From Micropterus salmoides (taxonomy: Eukaryota > Chordata > Actinopteri > Centrarchiformes > Centrarchidae): a DNA stretch of 64,000 bases. This document shows positions 41,101 through 56,100 of this stretch, piece by piece. The DNA is taken from contig NW_024041151.1 of NCBI RefSeq assembly GCF_014851395.1, positions 26,116,332-26,180,331 of the forward strand, written 5' to 3'. A program made the position numbers and the translations under genes. The notes under the pieces are model-generated. The model was not told where the DNA came from, did no database searches, and was given only the letters and a program-made list of their open reading frames with translations. Numbering within the stretch: position 1 is the first letter of the stretch; every line of letters begins with the position of its first letter.

Positions 41101-44100
41101 GGGGGATATGGGGCGGGTTGTAAAGCACCGTGCAAATCTTGCAGAGTGTAGAATTAAATTACTTTACAGAGTGAAGGGTTATGAGCACAGACTAATTGAG
41201 GGATTATCAGCGGGCTCATTAGGGGACAGAAGGTACACAGACCAGTCATTCCCTCTAATTAAAATGACTGTTAACAATCTTTCTTTTTCCATGAAGTCAA
41301 TATTCTCTCATTTGCTCAGACGGTGTCAAGTGCACCTTTTGTGCGCACGTGTGTGTGTGTTACCTGGAACACAGTGAGGATGGCTGCTGGGAACGTATCA
41401 AAGTTGGTTGTTGGCGTCTCATCTTCAAAGTTAAACCTAAAAGAATCAGAGTCAGAAATTACAAAGAGAGGAAGACTGAAAATAAGTGTAGGTCCCGGTC
41501 AGATCTTTATGGCATCTACCTGCAGTTCAGGAGAAGTCACAGGGAAAGGTAAATGTAATTATATAAAAAAATAAGATTAAAATAAAAAAATATCAAGAAA
41601 CCATTAGGATAATAATGTTAGGAGCCTGTTTACTGTCTAAGCATCAGTACATGTTTCTGTTCATGAGAAACATGACAGCACAAAAACAGACACATTCACA
41701 CCTTGAGCCACAACTGCACCACTTCTTTTTCTCCTTGTTTGTAACACTGTCTACTGTCAATCCACACACACACACACACACACACACTTGTATTCCTATA
41801 CTTGTGAGGACCTTTACTGAAATCAGTAGCCCCAACCCTAACGTGAAAGGTTTCTTCCACCTCATTACAACTTGGATCTTATTTTTGTAGTTTTGTATAT
41901 CATTTTTATCAGCAATAATAATATCAGGGGTAGAAGTAACCAATTACATGTACTCTTGTTACTGTCACAAGTTTTTCCAAATGTAATTCATCACTTATTT
42001 AAACCTGGTTTAAAAATGCATCATACAAAGAGTAATAATTTACCTTGTTTGCAGTTGGAGGTGTCCTCCTCCTTTCAGCAGTTTTACAGACGTACCATTT
42101 ATAATGGTGGTCTGAGGTGAAAATGCTTTTTGGGGCCGCACAGAATTTTGTTTTTGTTGCAATATTGTGAGTGACCACTGGGACAAACTGGCAGCAATAT
42201 CATCCCGAGCACGCATCCATGATGCTGGAAACTATTCAAGCTCTTTATTTTTTAATTTGTGGCTGCCACAGCTGTGGAATGTCTACTGTTTATACTGTAC
42301 ATCTCCCGGTGATGCTCTAGTTCAATAAGAAGTGTCAGGTAATTTAATTTACATAGCCTAATAATGTTTGTTGCACCTGTCACAGTGTCCACAGCTCTTT
42401 TTATTTACTGTCTGTCCTTTTTGATTAATTTTCTGAGTTTTGTCCACTTTTCTGGTTAATTCTAGTAAGGCTACATTGAAAAAGGCGGTCAGTTGTACCC
42501 ACAGGCTGCGACGTGCCATCTGTACAAAATGGAATTTATTTTTTATTTTGTAGCCTGAGGGTGTTCTTTATTTAGTTCTACCATATAACATTATCATCAT
42601 TATAGAACCCCCCCCTCCTCTTAAGATACTGAAATGTAATGCAATAAGGTTTACTATGAGTATCAAACAAGTTGTAAACAAGCCCATAGTATAGCAGACT
42701 GTAATTACAATATGTATGTGCAATGAGGGATTATTACCATTATAGGTGTGCTCACTTTAAGTTTTACCCGCAAATAAAGTGTTTTTTATACTAAACTGTT
42801 GCGTTGTTCACAACATATCCAAACATCTGACTGCTCCTGTTCATTATACTTAGATGGTGTGATCCTAGATCTCAGCAATTAACGTGGTGTGTACAATGTT
42901 CACAAAAGATGATGATTTTAAATAAATTATTATTAAATTATTATTTAAATTATCATAAAACCCACTTAAATAAGGCTGACGTTGTAACAAACCAGATATA
43001 TTCTTTAACCATCAACACTATATGTCTAAAGCCAACCTTTGACATATCCTTAAACCAAATACCCTAAAACTAAGTCTTAACCTTCAAACAGCCCTTTGAA
43101 AGAATGAAATGAGGGCCAGACAAAATTTCCTCACCTTCCAAAAATGTCTAAAAGTCACATCGGTCCTCACAAAGACAGAAGTACAACACATCAAAAAGTT
43201 TAGGAGTTTTTCAGATTGCTTCACAGCTTCAGATAGTGGCTAGCGTATTCATAGATGAAGGGAGTCGTCTTGTATTGATAATGGATGAGACAGTAGAAGA
43301 GGGAGAGAAACATGCAGCAGCAGGAAACACTAGTCACCAGGGAGCCACAGCTCCAACTTTCAAGTCCAAAACACACTGCCTCTGCAGCTCAAGGCAGCAT
43401 TATGTGTCACATGCACAAAATAGAGGCACTGCGATGCAGCACGGCAACAAATCCACAGGGCATAGTAACCATCTAATATAAAGCAAATAAAGTACAGTAA
43501 ATCTGGAATGATGCTTGGATTCAGGAATTCTTCTGTTGACTTGATTCCTCACCTGAAGAGCCAACATCTGCTCATCAGGAAAGGTTTTTAAAATATCTTT
43601 ATAATTCTGAGACTATTGATTATAGGAATCCGGGTATTTGAGTTCCTCAGAAGAAGGCATGTTCTCAGCTGACAAGAGAAGAAATCAAGTTAGCCTGAAT
43701 ATGCCAGGAAGAGGAGTGAGTCTGAAAAAAATAAAACAATTTCTTAAAATTGCAGCTGTGTGTGTGAAGTGGGTTTATGTAGAGAATAGTACAGACAGCC
43801 ATCTTCACACACAGCCTACAGTGCCAGTATGTTTTGGGCTCAACACAACAGCACTCCTGAATGGAATGTTGAACGCACTTCAACTCGGGGAAAATACAAG
43901 GACAGAAAACTATAACAAACAATGTCAGAAAAAACAGATTAGGAGTGAATGAACAAATGAATGGAGGGAGATTTAGGTTTTACTATTTGAAATGCTTGCA
44001 TTATATTGTTAGTATCATACTTTTCATCTATTTTGTTTAACAAAAGCCGATTTAACACAACTTCTAAAACTGCTAACAAATATTAGAGGCTAAATAAAAT

Positions 44101-47100
44101 ATGACTCAAAGGTCAATAAATCCGAGAAATCTATTTAATTGGATCCCAAGTGGCTTCAGCTATCTGAACCCAACACTACTGGGTTCACACAAAACTGAAA
44201 CACTCACAAATGTGTAGCTACAGATTTGTTTTTCTTTAAAGTTAACAGCAGAATCCAACTTCTACTGTCATCACACATGCATACTTTCTACACAAAGGAT
44301 CTAAATCTTTTCAGAAAGCCCACAAATGACCCAACAAACCTGCCAAAACCTGAATCCATGGTCTTGAAACTGAAGAAGACAACGAGAGAATGACACAGAG
44401 ATGCATAAGGATGGGTTGGTCATTCAACTGAAAATAACCTACGCTGCTGATCATTTATCATTTCATCAGTTAAACTCATACAAAAGAGGCATGTGTATGA
44501 AACATTTGGGGTTGAATAGAAGAATGAAATATCACAAATTGAGGCAAAGTTTGACAGCAATTGACCCTTTGCTAACTAAGTCCCGCCCCCTAAGTTACTG
44601 TTGCTAAGTCCGACAAACTGTCGGCGCTGCCACGGTCTATTACGGCACTTCCCGGAGAAATATTGTCAAATTTGTTGGAAAAAGCGATCTCAGAAAGAAG
44701 CAGACAGTTTTGCAGTGTCATTATACATTTGAAGGTTGTATTCAGGCTGTCAAACCAACTCAAACAGACCGAGAAAAAAATGAAAGATAGAAGCTTAAGC
44801 CTACCACTCACACAGTACAAGTGAACCCCGACGATTGAGACAGAAGACAACGATATGAACGACAACAACACTGTTCCTGTAAAGCTGGGTAGGCCTCTAT
44901 TCATTATTACAATCATTAAAAAGCAGAACAGCAGGGCGTTACATTCAGTAGGAATTTAGCTAGCGTTAGCTAACTAACATTAGGAACAATCCACAGCAGA
45001 CATTTTTCTGGATTTATTTCAGGTTTTGGAAAGAGAATAAATCGTACTTCTCCTTTCAACCTCTCTGGGTAGCGACTGTAACTATTACAAGTGCCCCAGG
45101 AACAGCGTTTGACCATATCTTAGAAAAATACAGCCAAAAAAAGCTAGAAAACGACGCCTTTTGCATTACAGTCAATGGTGCGCAGCCATGAAAGTGTCGG
45201 ACCTCAGTTAGAGCGAGTCCTATACTGCGCTGTGATTGGCCAGCTGCGTATTCGGGGCGTGGCTTAGCGAAGGGTCAATTGTGAAAGGTATTTTAAATGT
45301 GCATTGTTGTGACAATCCTTAATAGCAGTTGGGGAAAATTGTGAAATCAGTAGGTTTACAGCATCAAGGGAAAAAAACATTAAAGACAGACAAGAGGTTA
45401 AACTTATTTTTCTTGAATTACGTAAAAACAAATGCTGCTTATTTCACCTATTTCAAACATTGTCTCCAAACCAATTGAGCAGAGAGGTCTAAGTTAGCTA
45501 AAAGTAATGGATAATTGGTTAATATATAGCTAAAGATAACGAATAAACCATTGGCTAAAAGTAGTGGATAAACAGTTCAAATAGTTTGCTAAATGCAACG
45601 GATAAACAGTTGGAATAAATTGCTAAAACTAATGGATATATGGTTGAAATAGATCCGTAAATTAACAGATAAACTTGACCAAACCAACCTAAACATTGGT
45701 TTATTTTATAAAAACATTATTGCTTTATGTACTCAATAGCTATAGCATGCAGATTAAAACAGTTCAAATGAACACATTTGAAACGTGAAGGGTGGCGTTG
45801 ATGAAGAGGTACTTGGGTTCATCTGACAGTGCTATGGGGGTACGTCAGACAGGGTTCAAAGGGGTCAAAGTTTGGGAACCCCTGTTTTACAGTCTATAAG
45901 CAAAAACAATGCCTCACTCACTTAGTTCCATGTTTTGCATAAAGGGAGAACTTATCATGTTTAATCTAATGCAATGTAAATCAAGCCCTCTTAAGAGGTA
46001 CCAGTACCAAAGAAGTACCAGAGGGATCTATTCTCAGTCCACTACTATTTACATTATACACTGATCATCATTCCTCTTAATCAGTACATTAAAGTTCATT
46101 GTTATACTGATTACATCATTATGTATGCAACTAATTATACTCATTATAGGCTTACTCACATTTAATCCATGGTATTATCTATAACCACCTGTGCCTTTGA
46201 CTATCCTGCCAATTAAACTTTAAAATTGTGCCCATATCACTCTCCAAGACTTACATACTTGAATGGTACTTGGCTTGACAGTAGACTATCATTTTCTTTT
46301 TTCTTTTTTAAAACGGAAAACTTTTGTTGAGTCAACGTTTATGTCTGCACTTGACTATGGCACTGCCACAGCACTGAGAAAGCCTGGATTTAAGGGATGG
46401 TTGGCCAGCATGAACATACACACGGTGCTGTGGCAACTGCCATACTCATCAGTGCTTTCTAATTCCAAAGTTACAAAATCAGTTAGCTGTAAGCAATAGT
46501 GCTATTTTACAATTAAAGGGAAACAACAATTGCCAAACAGGCATAGAAACACAAAATACAACAGTGTGTGTATCTGAAAAAAATTTCCACCACATCCCAA
46601 AGGTGCTCTGTTGGATTGAGATCTGGTGACTGTGGAGGCCGTTGGAGTAAAGTGAACTCACTGTTATGTTCAAGAAACCAGTTTGAGATGATTTGAGCTT
46701 TGTGACATGGTGCATTATCCTGATGGAAGTAGCCATCAGAAGATGGTACACTGTGGTCATAAAGGGATGGACATGGTCAGCAACAATAAACGATGCTTAA
46801 TAGGTACTAAGGGGCCCAAAGTGTGCCAAGAAAATATCCCCCACACCATTACACCACCAGCAGCCTGAACCATTGATCCTACCATCTGAATGTTGCAGCA
46901 GAAATCAAGACTCATCAGATCAGACAACACTTTTCCAGTCTTCTATTGTTCAATTTTGCCTGTGTGAATTGTAGCCTCAGTTTCCTGTTCTTGCTGACAG
47001 GAATGGCACCAGGTTTGGTCTTCTGCTGCTGTAGCCCATCTGCTTCAAGGTTCGACGTGTTGTGCGCTCAGAGATGCTATTCTGCATATCTTGGTTGTAA

Positions 47101-50100
47101 TGAGTGGTTATTTGTGTTACAGTTGCCTTTCTGTCATCTGGAACCAGTCTGCCCATTCTCCTCTGACCTCTGACATCAACAAGGCATTTTCGTCCACACA
47201 GCTGCCGCTCACTGGATATTTTCTCTTTTTTGGACCATTCTCTGTAAACCCCAGAGATGGTTTTGTGTGAAAATCCCGGTAGATCAGCAGTTTCTGAAAT
47301 ACTCCTGACAACCATGCCACGTTCAAAGTCACTTAAATCCCCTTTCTTCCCCATTCTGATACTCTGTTTGAACTTCAGCAAGATGTCTTGACCAAGTCTA
47401 CATGCATAAATGCATTGAGCTGCTGCCATGTGATTGGCTGATTAGCTATTTGTGTTAACAAGCAATTGAACACGTGTACCAGGTGAAATAAAGTGGCTGC
47501 TGAGTATATATATTTACTGTATTCATGTGTATTAGATAATGATGATCCTGAATATTTGGGGCAGATTTGGATCGATCTTAAAAAACAAGAATAATGAAAA
47601 GTATGGATGTATTTTGGTGTAGGGATGTTTTTCATTATTTGGGCCCCTTAGTTTCAGTTAAAGGGCGTCAACGCTGAACATCAATGGCCAACCTCACTGA
47701 CGCTCTCATGGCTGGGAGCAAATCCCTGCAGCCAGGGCCCAAAATCTTGTTGAAAGCCTTCAAAGAAGAATGGCAAATGAATGCCCATCATTTTGCAACT
47801 ATCACATGTGGCTGTAATGTTCAGGTGTCCGCATACTTTTGGCCAGGTGATGAATCATTTAAAAACCCAATAGTGGCTAATAATATCAACCAGCATGCAT
47901 CGGTCTGGCTCAAATATGTACTGTACATGCATGAGGAAGATGGCTGTGGGGGAGATGAGGGCAGAAAAAGGGGAGGGGGGGGGGGCAACTAATTCAATAA
48001 GCCATTTCTCCTTTGGTATGTCATCATACTCTCTCCCAATGATTCTCTCCTTCTTTGTCCCTCCTGACTGCCTGCATCCTCTGTCACAAACACCTCTGAC
48101 TACCCACCCCTCCATCACTTTCTCTATTTTTCCATCAGCCTTTTCCTCTTCCTTTCTTTCTTTCCTACCCTGCCTGCTTTCCACCATCTCCTCCTCTCTC
48201 CCACTCTTCTCCCACCATCCTCCTTCCTTGAGGATTAGCGAGCCGAGCGCAGGGAGCAGCAGTGGCGGTTTGCTGCTGCGCCCGTGTGCGACGACCTCTG
48301 TTTACTCTGATAATAGGGATTGGGAGCGGGCTGCTTGGCTTCCAAGCAGCATCCACGGGGACTTCATTAAATCAGTCCTGAAAACAAGAGTCATGTGAGG
48401 CGAGACTCCACAAAAGCTTGCGCTCTAACCCTCAACATATCTAATCCTTAGCAGCAGGTTTAAATTGTATAGGTGAATTTCTGAGAATACACAGGCATGT
48501 AAGATTGGAGATATATGACACTGAAAAAAAAACTGCAGAGCACTGGGACTGTGACATGAATCAGGACACACACGACATTATGCAGTCTTATGAGAAGTCA
48601 AGAAATGCTTTTACTATATGAGGAAGGGGCTGAATACAAAGAGGCAGCTCACTGTGTATACTAGAGCTGCAGACTAATCAGTCCCTCCTGGGGCTAGGCT
48701 TGTAAGTTCACAGGCAATGTGGCTTTTAAAAAAAAATCTGTATTCAGTTTATAATGTAACTGTAGTGCTTCTTACCATGTCAACCAAATGACTAGTTTGA
48801 GGTGTTGAATAAGAGGTGGCTTGAATTTGCTAACCTTAAAAATCATTCACTGGAGATCAATCGGAAAAACTTGGTCAGAGTCCTACATAGCCTGGGGGCG
48901 AGCGCTGCCTGAGAAGACAAGTTCCGGGAAAGCAGAGTCATCCCCATTGCAGTTTAGTGAAAGTCTGCTTATGGATTGAGGCTTGATTTTTACTTTATTT
49001 TTGGCTTGTAAAAGTAGTTCTGAGTTTAATTAATTAATGTCCAAATCTGCAGTGATTGATGGAATTGAAATTCAAATTGGACTGACCAATGATTATTTTC
49101 ATATTTTCATTAGCTTAATCTTTCCACTTTCTTCTCTCTTTCCTTTTTTGATAAAATGAGTCTCGAGCTATTTATCTTTCAATTCTCACAATTTTACCTG
49201 GAGATTACATTTTGGTATTTTGAGAGCAGGAACATAATCTGAGCCAAAAATAAAGTCTTTTTTTAAGTATTACAAAGCATCTCTTCTTCTTCTTAACGAG
49301 TCATTTCATCTTCTATTTGGGGCTGAAGGCCCATTTTTGTTTTAACAATTGAAATCATCTGCCTCTGAAATGGTTGTGTGTTCTTTTGTTTCTATTCTAT
49401 TTTAACTCCATAATTGTTGGCTGAAGTAAATGGAAAAACCTGAAATTATTTGACATCGTGGGCACACTTTTAGACTTTAAGTCAGAAATATAGGCCTCAA
49501 ATGAGCATGCATGTTACTGAACAAAATTATAAACGCAACACTTTTGTTTTTGCCCCAATTCATCATGAGCTGAACTCAAAGATCTAAGACTTTCTCTATG
49601 TACACAAACGGCCTATTTCTCTCAAATATTGCTCACAAATCTGTCAAAATTTGTGTTAGTGAGCACTTCTCCTTTTGCCGAGATAATCCATCCACCTCAC
49701 AGGTGTGGCATATCAAGATGCTGATCAGACAGCATGGGTATTGCACAGGTGTGCCTTAGGCTGGCCACAATAAAAGGCTACTCGAAAATGTGCAGTTCTA
49801 TCACACAGCACAATGCCATAGATGTCGCAAGTTTTCAGGGAGCGTGCAGTTGGCATGCTAACTGCAGGAATGTCCACCAGAGCTATCTGAATTGAATGTT
49901 CATTTCTCTACCATAAGCCGTCTCCAAAGGCGTTTCACAGAATTTGGTAGTACATCCAACCGGCCTCACAACCGCAGACCACGTGTAACCACACCAGCCC
50001 AGGACCTCCACATCCAGCATCTTCACCTCCAAGGTCGTATGAGACCAGCCACCTGGACAGCTGCTGCAACAACCGTTTTGCATAACCAAAGAATTTCTGC

Positions 50101-53100
50101 ACAAACTGTCAGGAACCGTCTCAGGGAAGCTCATCTGCATGATCGTTGCCCTCATCGGGGTCTCGACCTGACTGCAGTTCGTTGTTGTAACTGACTTGAG
50201 TGGGCAAATGCTCACATTCGATGGCACTTTGGAGGGGTGTTCTCTTCACGGATTAATCCTGGTTTTCACTGTACAGGGCAGATGGCAGACAGCGTTTATG
50301 GCGTCGTGTGGGTGAGTGGTTTGTTGATGTCAACGTTGTGGATCGCGTGGCCCATGGTGACAGTGGGGTTATGGTATGGGCAGGCTTGTGTTATGGACAA
50401 CAAACATAGGTGCATTTTATTGATAGCATTCTGAATCCACAGAGATACTGTGACGATATCCAGAGGCCCATTGTTGTGCCATTCATCCACGACCATCACC
50501 TCATGTTGCAGCATGTTGCAAGGATCTATACACAATTCCTGGAAACTGAAAACATCCCAGTAATTGCACTGCCAGCATACTTACCGGACATGTCACACAT
50601 TGAGCATGTTTGAAATGGTCTGGATCCGGGAATACGACAGCGTGTTCCAGGTCCTGCCAATATCCAGCACCTTCGCACAGTGGACCAACATTCCACAGGC
50701 CACAATCAACAACATGATCAACTCTATGCGAAGGAGATGTGTTGCACTGCGTGAGGCAAATGGTGGTCACACCAGATTACCGACTGGTTTCCAGACCCCC
50801 CTGGATCCCCCAGTACAGTGAATCTGCACATTTTCTAGTGGCCTTTTATTGTGGCCAGCCAAACGCACACATATGTGCAATCCCCATGCTGTCTGATCAG
50901 CACCTTGAAATGCCACACCTTTGATGGATGGATTATCTCAGCAAAAGGAGAAGTGCTCACTGACACAGATTTTGACAGATTTGTGAACAATATTTGAGAG
51001 AAATAGGCCTTTTGTGTACATAGAGAAAGTCTTAGATCTTTGAGTTCAGCTCATGATGAATTGGGGCAAAAAAAAAGTGTTGCGTTTATAATTTTGTTCA
51101 GTGTACATTTCAAGAATAACATGGCAATAAAAGACTGAATGACATTCTGCAGTCAGTGTATCACTTGTCTGCTTTTAAAGTTAATCTAGAGCGTATATAG
51201 TAGAATGGTAGAAAGTCTTTCTTCCACACTGTCACATGTATTGATCTACTATGTTGATATATTTATGTTTATAATTTTGTTCAGTGTAGTACTCGTCCAT
51301 CACCAGAGACTAACACGATACTAATAATGGCTGTTGTAAGGCACAGCGCCATGGCAACAGCCTCCAATCTCAAAATATCTTTAATTTGCAAGTTTAGGGG
51401 ACATTTTTCTTAAACAAACCAAAAACTGGTTAAACACCTGTCTTCAATGGAAAAGCAGACAGAGGGTCACTCACTTACAATTTTGAATCCAAATAAAATG
51501 GTACAGGTAATCTAGATAAACTGTTGTTGTTTACAACACCTGTTCGTGATTGTCCCACTGGACTTCACTGTAGCGATGTTGCCGTGTTCCCAAATCTCAT
51601 CAATAACCTTCATGCTTATGTTTTTAGGTATAAAATAAAGACTTTCTTTCCTTGTGAACCTATAGCAAAACGACTATTTACATCAGGTTTCATCCTAAAT
51701 TGGTTAATTTAACTACACAGATATTTAAAGACTGTTAAAAGATGTAATATAATGTAAAATGTAAAATCCTGCCTGGCCAAAGTAGTGTCTGTGTGAAGTG
51801 AGGTGAGGAGATAAGTATAATGTTGAAAATGTGAGTGTATGAGTTGAGTCAGACGGGGCTAGATGCCCGGCCTTTGGTTAACTGCAGCCAGCACGGAATC
51901 ATGAGGTGTTCCTGTCATTAGAAGACATGGAGCTCCTGCTGAGAGTGATATCAAAGGGCCACAGTTGGTGCTGCTGCTGTGCCAGCTACCTGCTGATTCA
52001 ACACGTCTGTCACCACCGCCACGCCGGGCCAGGGATCACACACAGGGAGGAGGGTCAGATGGAGAGATGGATAGGGGAGAAGAGGCGAGGGTGTGTGTGT
52101 GTACATGTGTGTCCGTGTTTAGTCGTGGATGGCTGGAAAGAGAAGGAAAGAGTGTTCCGAGCGCAGGACAGGTTAGAGACATTACTCACTGTCCTCCGAA
52201 GAGCTGCATGCCCAGCAGAGCGAAGACCACGATGAAGAGGAAGAGAAGGAAGAGCAAGCTGATAATGGACTTCATGGAATTGAGCAGGGAAACCACGAGG
52301 TTCCTCAATGAGTTCCAATATCTGAGCATAAGCAGCAAAAACGGGGAGAGACAAAGACATTGTTTCCATTATACATTGCTCTGTTAAACAGGCAGTAAAA
52401 TGATAAACAGATTCAGACAAGCAATGCTTGAAAAAAAAAGACAGAAATAACCAAAACAGAGGAGGAAACAGAGGAACAAATGGCCATATGAGCTGTAGGT
52501 GGCCTAAAAGGAATCAATGCGTCAGGGTCTAAAGCTGCCAGTGTCAGTGAATCACAGGATTACAGCTAATCTAATGAAATAAAAGGCTTGCCATCAAACT
52601 CTAACAGGATTGTCAGTTCAGAGAGAAAAGAATTAAGTACGCCCTGAGAAAAAGTACAGCTACTGCTACATAAAAACCTGGCATCTCCAAAATGTAGCTA
52701 TTTAAAAGAATTTGATACATTGGAATTGAAATAATGACATGATTAAGTTTGTGAACCCTTAAGTGGGTTTTTTTTGCATGGTTTTCACTTAAATTACACT
52801 ACCGCATTCTACTACATAGGTGTGGTTAGGCATGCATTATAACGTTATTTTCAGAATAGGTCAGTCTATTCATCACTTGGTATGACCATTGTACAAAACT
52901 TTTTATGTAAAAAAGAAAAGTTAGAGTTTTTTTGGAAATAAGCAACAATTAATTTAGATATGAGTAAATTAATTAATAGAGACATTCTGAGACGGAAAAA
53001 ATCACGTACTGTAAAGCTGCATTCCTCTGATTGTACACATCAATTTAGACAATTCACTCTACCAGTCCCTGCAGGCTATATTGCCTTTTAAATTATGTGG

Positions 53101-56100
53101 TGCAGCACAAGCTTTCCAGGTGTTTTCTTTATTGTGCGGTGTATTGACGTATGAGTGTTTTCTCTTCAGCAATTTACTTTAATGATTAGAGAGGCTGCTT
53201 TCAGTCATTTTAAACATTTCCATGAGTGCAATAATGTCACAGCAAATAATGTGGGATATTTAAGAATCTAAGCATCAGGAGGACGGCAGCTTTGCTCCAA
53301 ACAATTTCACTGTGTGAACCTGGACTGTGTGTGTGACCTTTTGGGATGTGCAGAAGAACACAGAGCATTAATTAACATTAGATTGTCGGATAAGACTACT
53401 GTCTGTAGTTTAGAGTGTGTGTTTGAATTGAACTCACTTGGTGACTTTGAATATCCTGAGCAGTCTCAGGGCTCTCAGCACACTGATACCAAACGATGCT
53501 CCTGGTTTAATCATGTCCCAGATCACCTCACAAATACTCCCCACAATCACCTAGAGAGGAAAGCACATGATGAAGTTTGCATCTGCCGTATTTGGCTCCG
53601 TTTCAAAAAGCCAAACAAGATAAGCAGACTGGCTCTCCATCCAAACAGAACTGTCACCGCTGGCTAGTGTAAAATATCTACCTTTGAGTCACAGCTGACA
53701 CTAACTTACCCCAAAATCAAAGCAGTTAAAGGAGGAGTGGAAATAATTCCTCACTCCAAGGCCGTACATCTTCAAGGACATCTCAGTCAGAAACAAACCC
53801 AGGAACACAAACTCTGCTGTGTCTGTTTTCAAGATGGACAGAGTAAAACAACCAAGAAAAAACTGTTTTAAAGACCATTTAAAAGTGTGTGGGGGTGTGA
53901 GTGTGTATTCTTATGTGTGACTTACAGAGGGCCCTTGTGAGCCACTCAGGCTGGTCATAGTGGACTATGGCCACACACAGAGTATTGAGGCCCACCAGAC
54001 ACAGAACGATCCAGTAGAAGCTCTGAGCTTTCACCATGCGGCGAATGAAGAACCGGGTCCTCTTCTCCTTACGCCGGAAGTAGGAGGAGCTGTCCAATTT
54101 ACTGCTGCTTTTCACACTGGCCCTACCAAACGGAGAAGCCGGAGGAGCTGAAAGCAATGATGGAGAAAAGTGAGGGAGTGAATGCATGAGTGTGCAGTGG
54201 TGAAATATTTGTCATTGTTTCACAGTTTTCACAGTAAATCACTGTGATTCTCTTGTTTTCTTCCTGCTACTGTGATGAGCAGCATCCCCCGTTCTTTCCC
54301 CACTCATCAAGATTATAATTATAATGTTGGTTACATAATGTTGGTAAAAATATGCATTTTGCACAACATTATGGTTACTTTTCTGGCTCCAAATTAATCT
54401 TCTTTCACTGAGTTGGTTCAAGTGATCCAGCTGAGTTTATGTTTAGGAGAAACAGGTGGTGGAGGACAACTTTGGTACTTATTTTGGAGTAATATTGCAC
54501 TTGCTTTTCTGCAGCAGAGTTGTTCAAGGAGAGCCAACAGGCCACTCCAAAATAAAAACACATAAAAAAATACTTTTAATGTGTTGATTTTGAATGTATC
54601 ATGTAGTGCCCTCTCAGTTCATATTTGGACTGCTGTACTTATACCTATGTTAGTATTTTGGAATGTTTTGCTTCACTGAATTGAATGCTGTGATCCTTCT
54701 AATAATGATTTATCCATGCTGCTCCACACTCATTTTCTGCCAGTTTTCCAGTCTAGCAAGCCAGGATTGTAATTGTGCCTCTGGTTATCGAAACTGCAAA
54801 AATTGCATTGCAGTGCGTTTGAGTGGAGAGTGCTACTACCAAGTTACAAGAAATTAGAGCTCAAGGACCTCAAGGTTTTTCAGAGTGAAGTGTAACAGCA
54901 TGGTTGGGTAGGGCTCCATTCCACTTCACATCTGCTAACAAGCACAGAAAGTTGTTTGCGGCCAAGACTTTAACTGATAAAAGTAACAATATCTACTCAA
55001 GGGACAGAAAGAAAAGCATAAAATCACCTGAATAATCCTTGAATTTTCCTTGCAGCTGCTAATTAAAAAATATGCACCAAATACATATGTGCCGTGCACC
55101 ACGGCTGCAGGCATCATGTGTGATGAGAGATGAAATTTGACTGCGCAGTGCATCTTTTCCCTTGGCACATAATTTTATGGAAAACAGTAGATTAGATGGG
55201 AAAAAAGTAGCGAAGGCAACAAAATGGTTTCAGTTACCTTGCTTATGCTCATTTCCAACCCACAGACAAGCATTTACATGTTGTCTTTGCGTGGAAACAT
55301 TAAGCCCATTAATATAAAAGTGTCTAATTTTAATATGCTGCAGGTGATTCTCTTGCTATTTTAATTTAACGGTCTAATTAGAAAAGTTAATTATACTTCT
55401 TTCCCCTGAAGTTGGCGAGGATATGTGCAGGAGAAACGGATGGAGCTGAATCTGCTTTTGTCGTGTACATTGTTACGTTTGTGTGAGATATTGAACAAAA
55501 TGTTTTATGGTGCTGAGATGACATGACAAATACTAATCTGATAAATGGAGACCAGTGAGTCAGTGACATGGCTATGTTCATTGTAGAAGACAGGCTTTTA
55601 TGGTGGCTTTCATTGTAAAGGTCGACTCTGTGAACAGACAGCATGCGACGGTCAGAGGTGATCCGCTGGTGGCCGCGGATGAAAAGATGTCTTACCAACG
55701 GAGGAGATGTCTGCGAAAGGGTCCTCCCCCTCCTCAGCACCGATCAGGTCATTTTTACCTTTCTTGGCTTTGCCTCGTTTCAGGACTGTAAAGAGAACAG
55801 CACAGACAGGAAAGGAAAAATAATCATGAGTCCTAAAATATATATAGTAATAGTAATACAGGGAATGGTGTTCGTCTGTTATGCAAAACTTCTTTAGTAT
55901 AAACCTTTGAAAGTTAAGCAGGAAAAACAAGCATTTTCAAATTGTGTTTTAATGGAACAATCCTTATCCCAATTCATAATATGTGTGTGTGTGGGGGGGG
56001 GGGGCAAAGTGGAAGGGGTGAGCTAATTGGAAACTATGAATAGCAGGCATCAATCATGTATTTCATTTGGAGATTTTCTGCCTTACTATTTGAAGCCAGA

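Larger units (their letters stand above)
41437..52189 (-). other. Intron 14, the largest intron in the window
   Basis: 10,753 bp and the main transposon reservoir: a split dispersed repeat (41763-43195), the TTGACCC-ended element (44558-45281), a degenerate 34-bp tandem repeat (45495-45685), a LINE RT remnant (45985-46400), two Tc1-like fragments (46540-47852), a G run and CT-rich sequence (47970-48230), and the long-TIR Tc1 element (49517-51101). 48400-49500 and 51300-52180 show nothing recognised. Confidence 0.75.

Noticed and set aside
45495..45685. CRISPR-like repeat/spacer array
   Set aside because: Units are contiguous and degenerate with no unique spacers, and this is vertebrate DNA.
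47895..48398. 167-codon plus-strand frame
   Set aside because: Crosses a G run and CT-rich simple sequence, has no conserved domain, and lies in intron 14.
53314..53667. 117-codon plus-strand frame
   Set aside because: Antisense of exon 13 and its intron; exon 13 on the minus strand is unambiguous.
53816..53822. Exon 12 acceptor at the second AG (start 53816)
   Set aside because: It would delete two residues relative to all CaV2 channels; the AG six bases upstream gives a gapless alignment.
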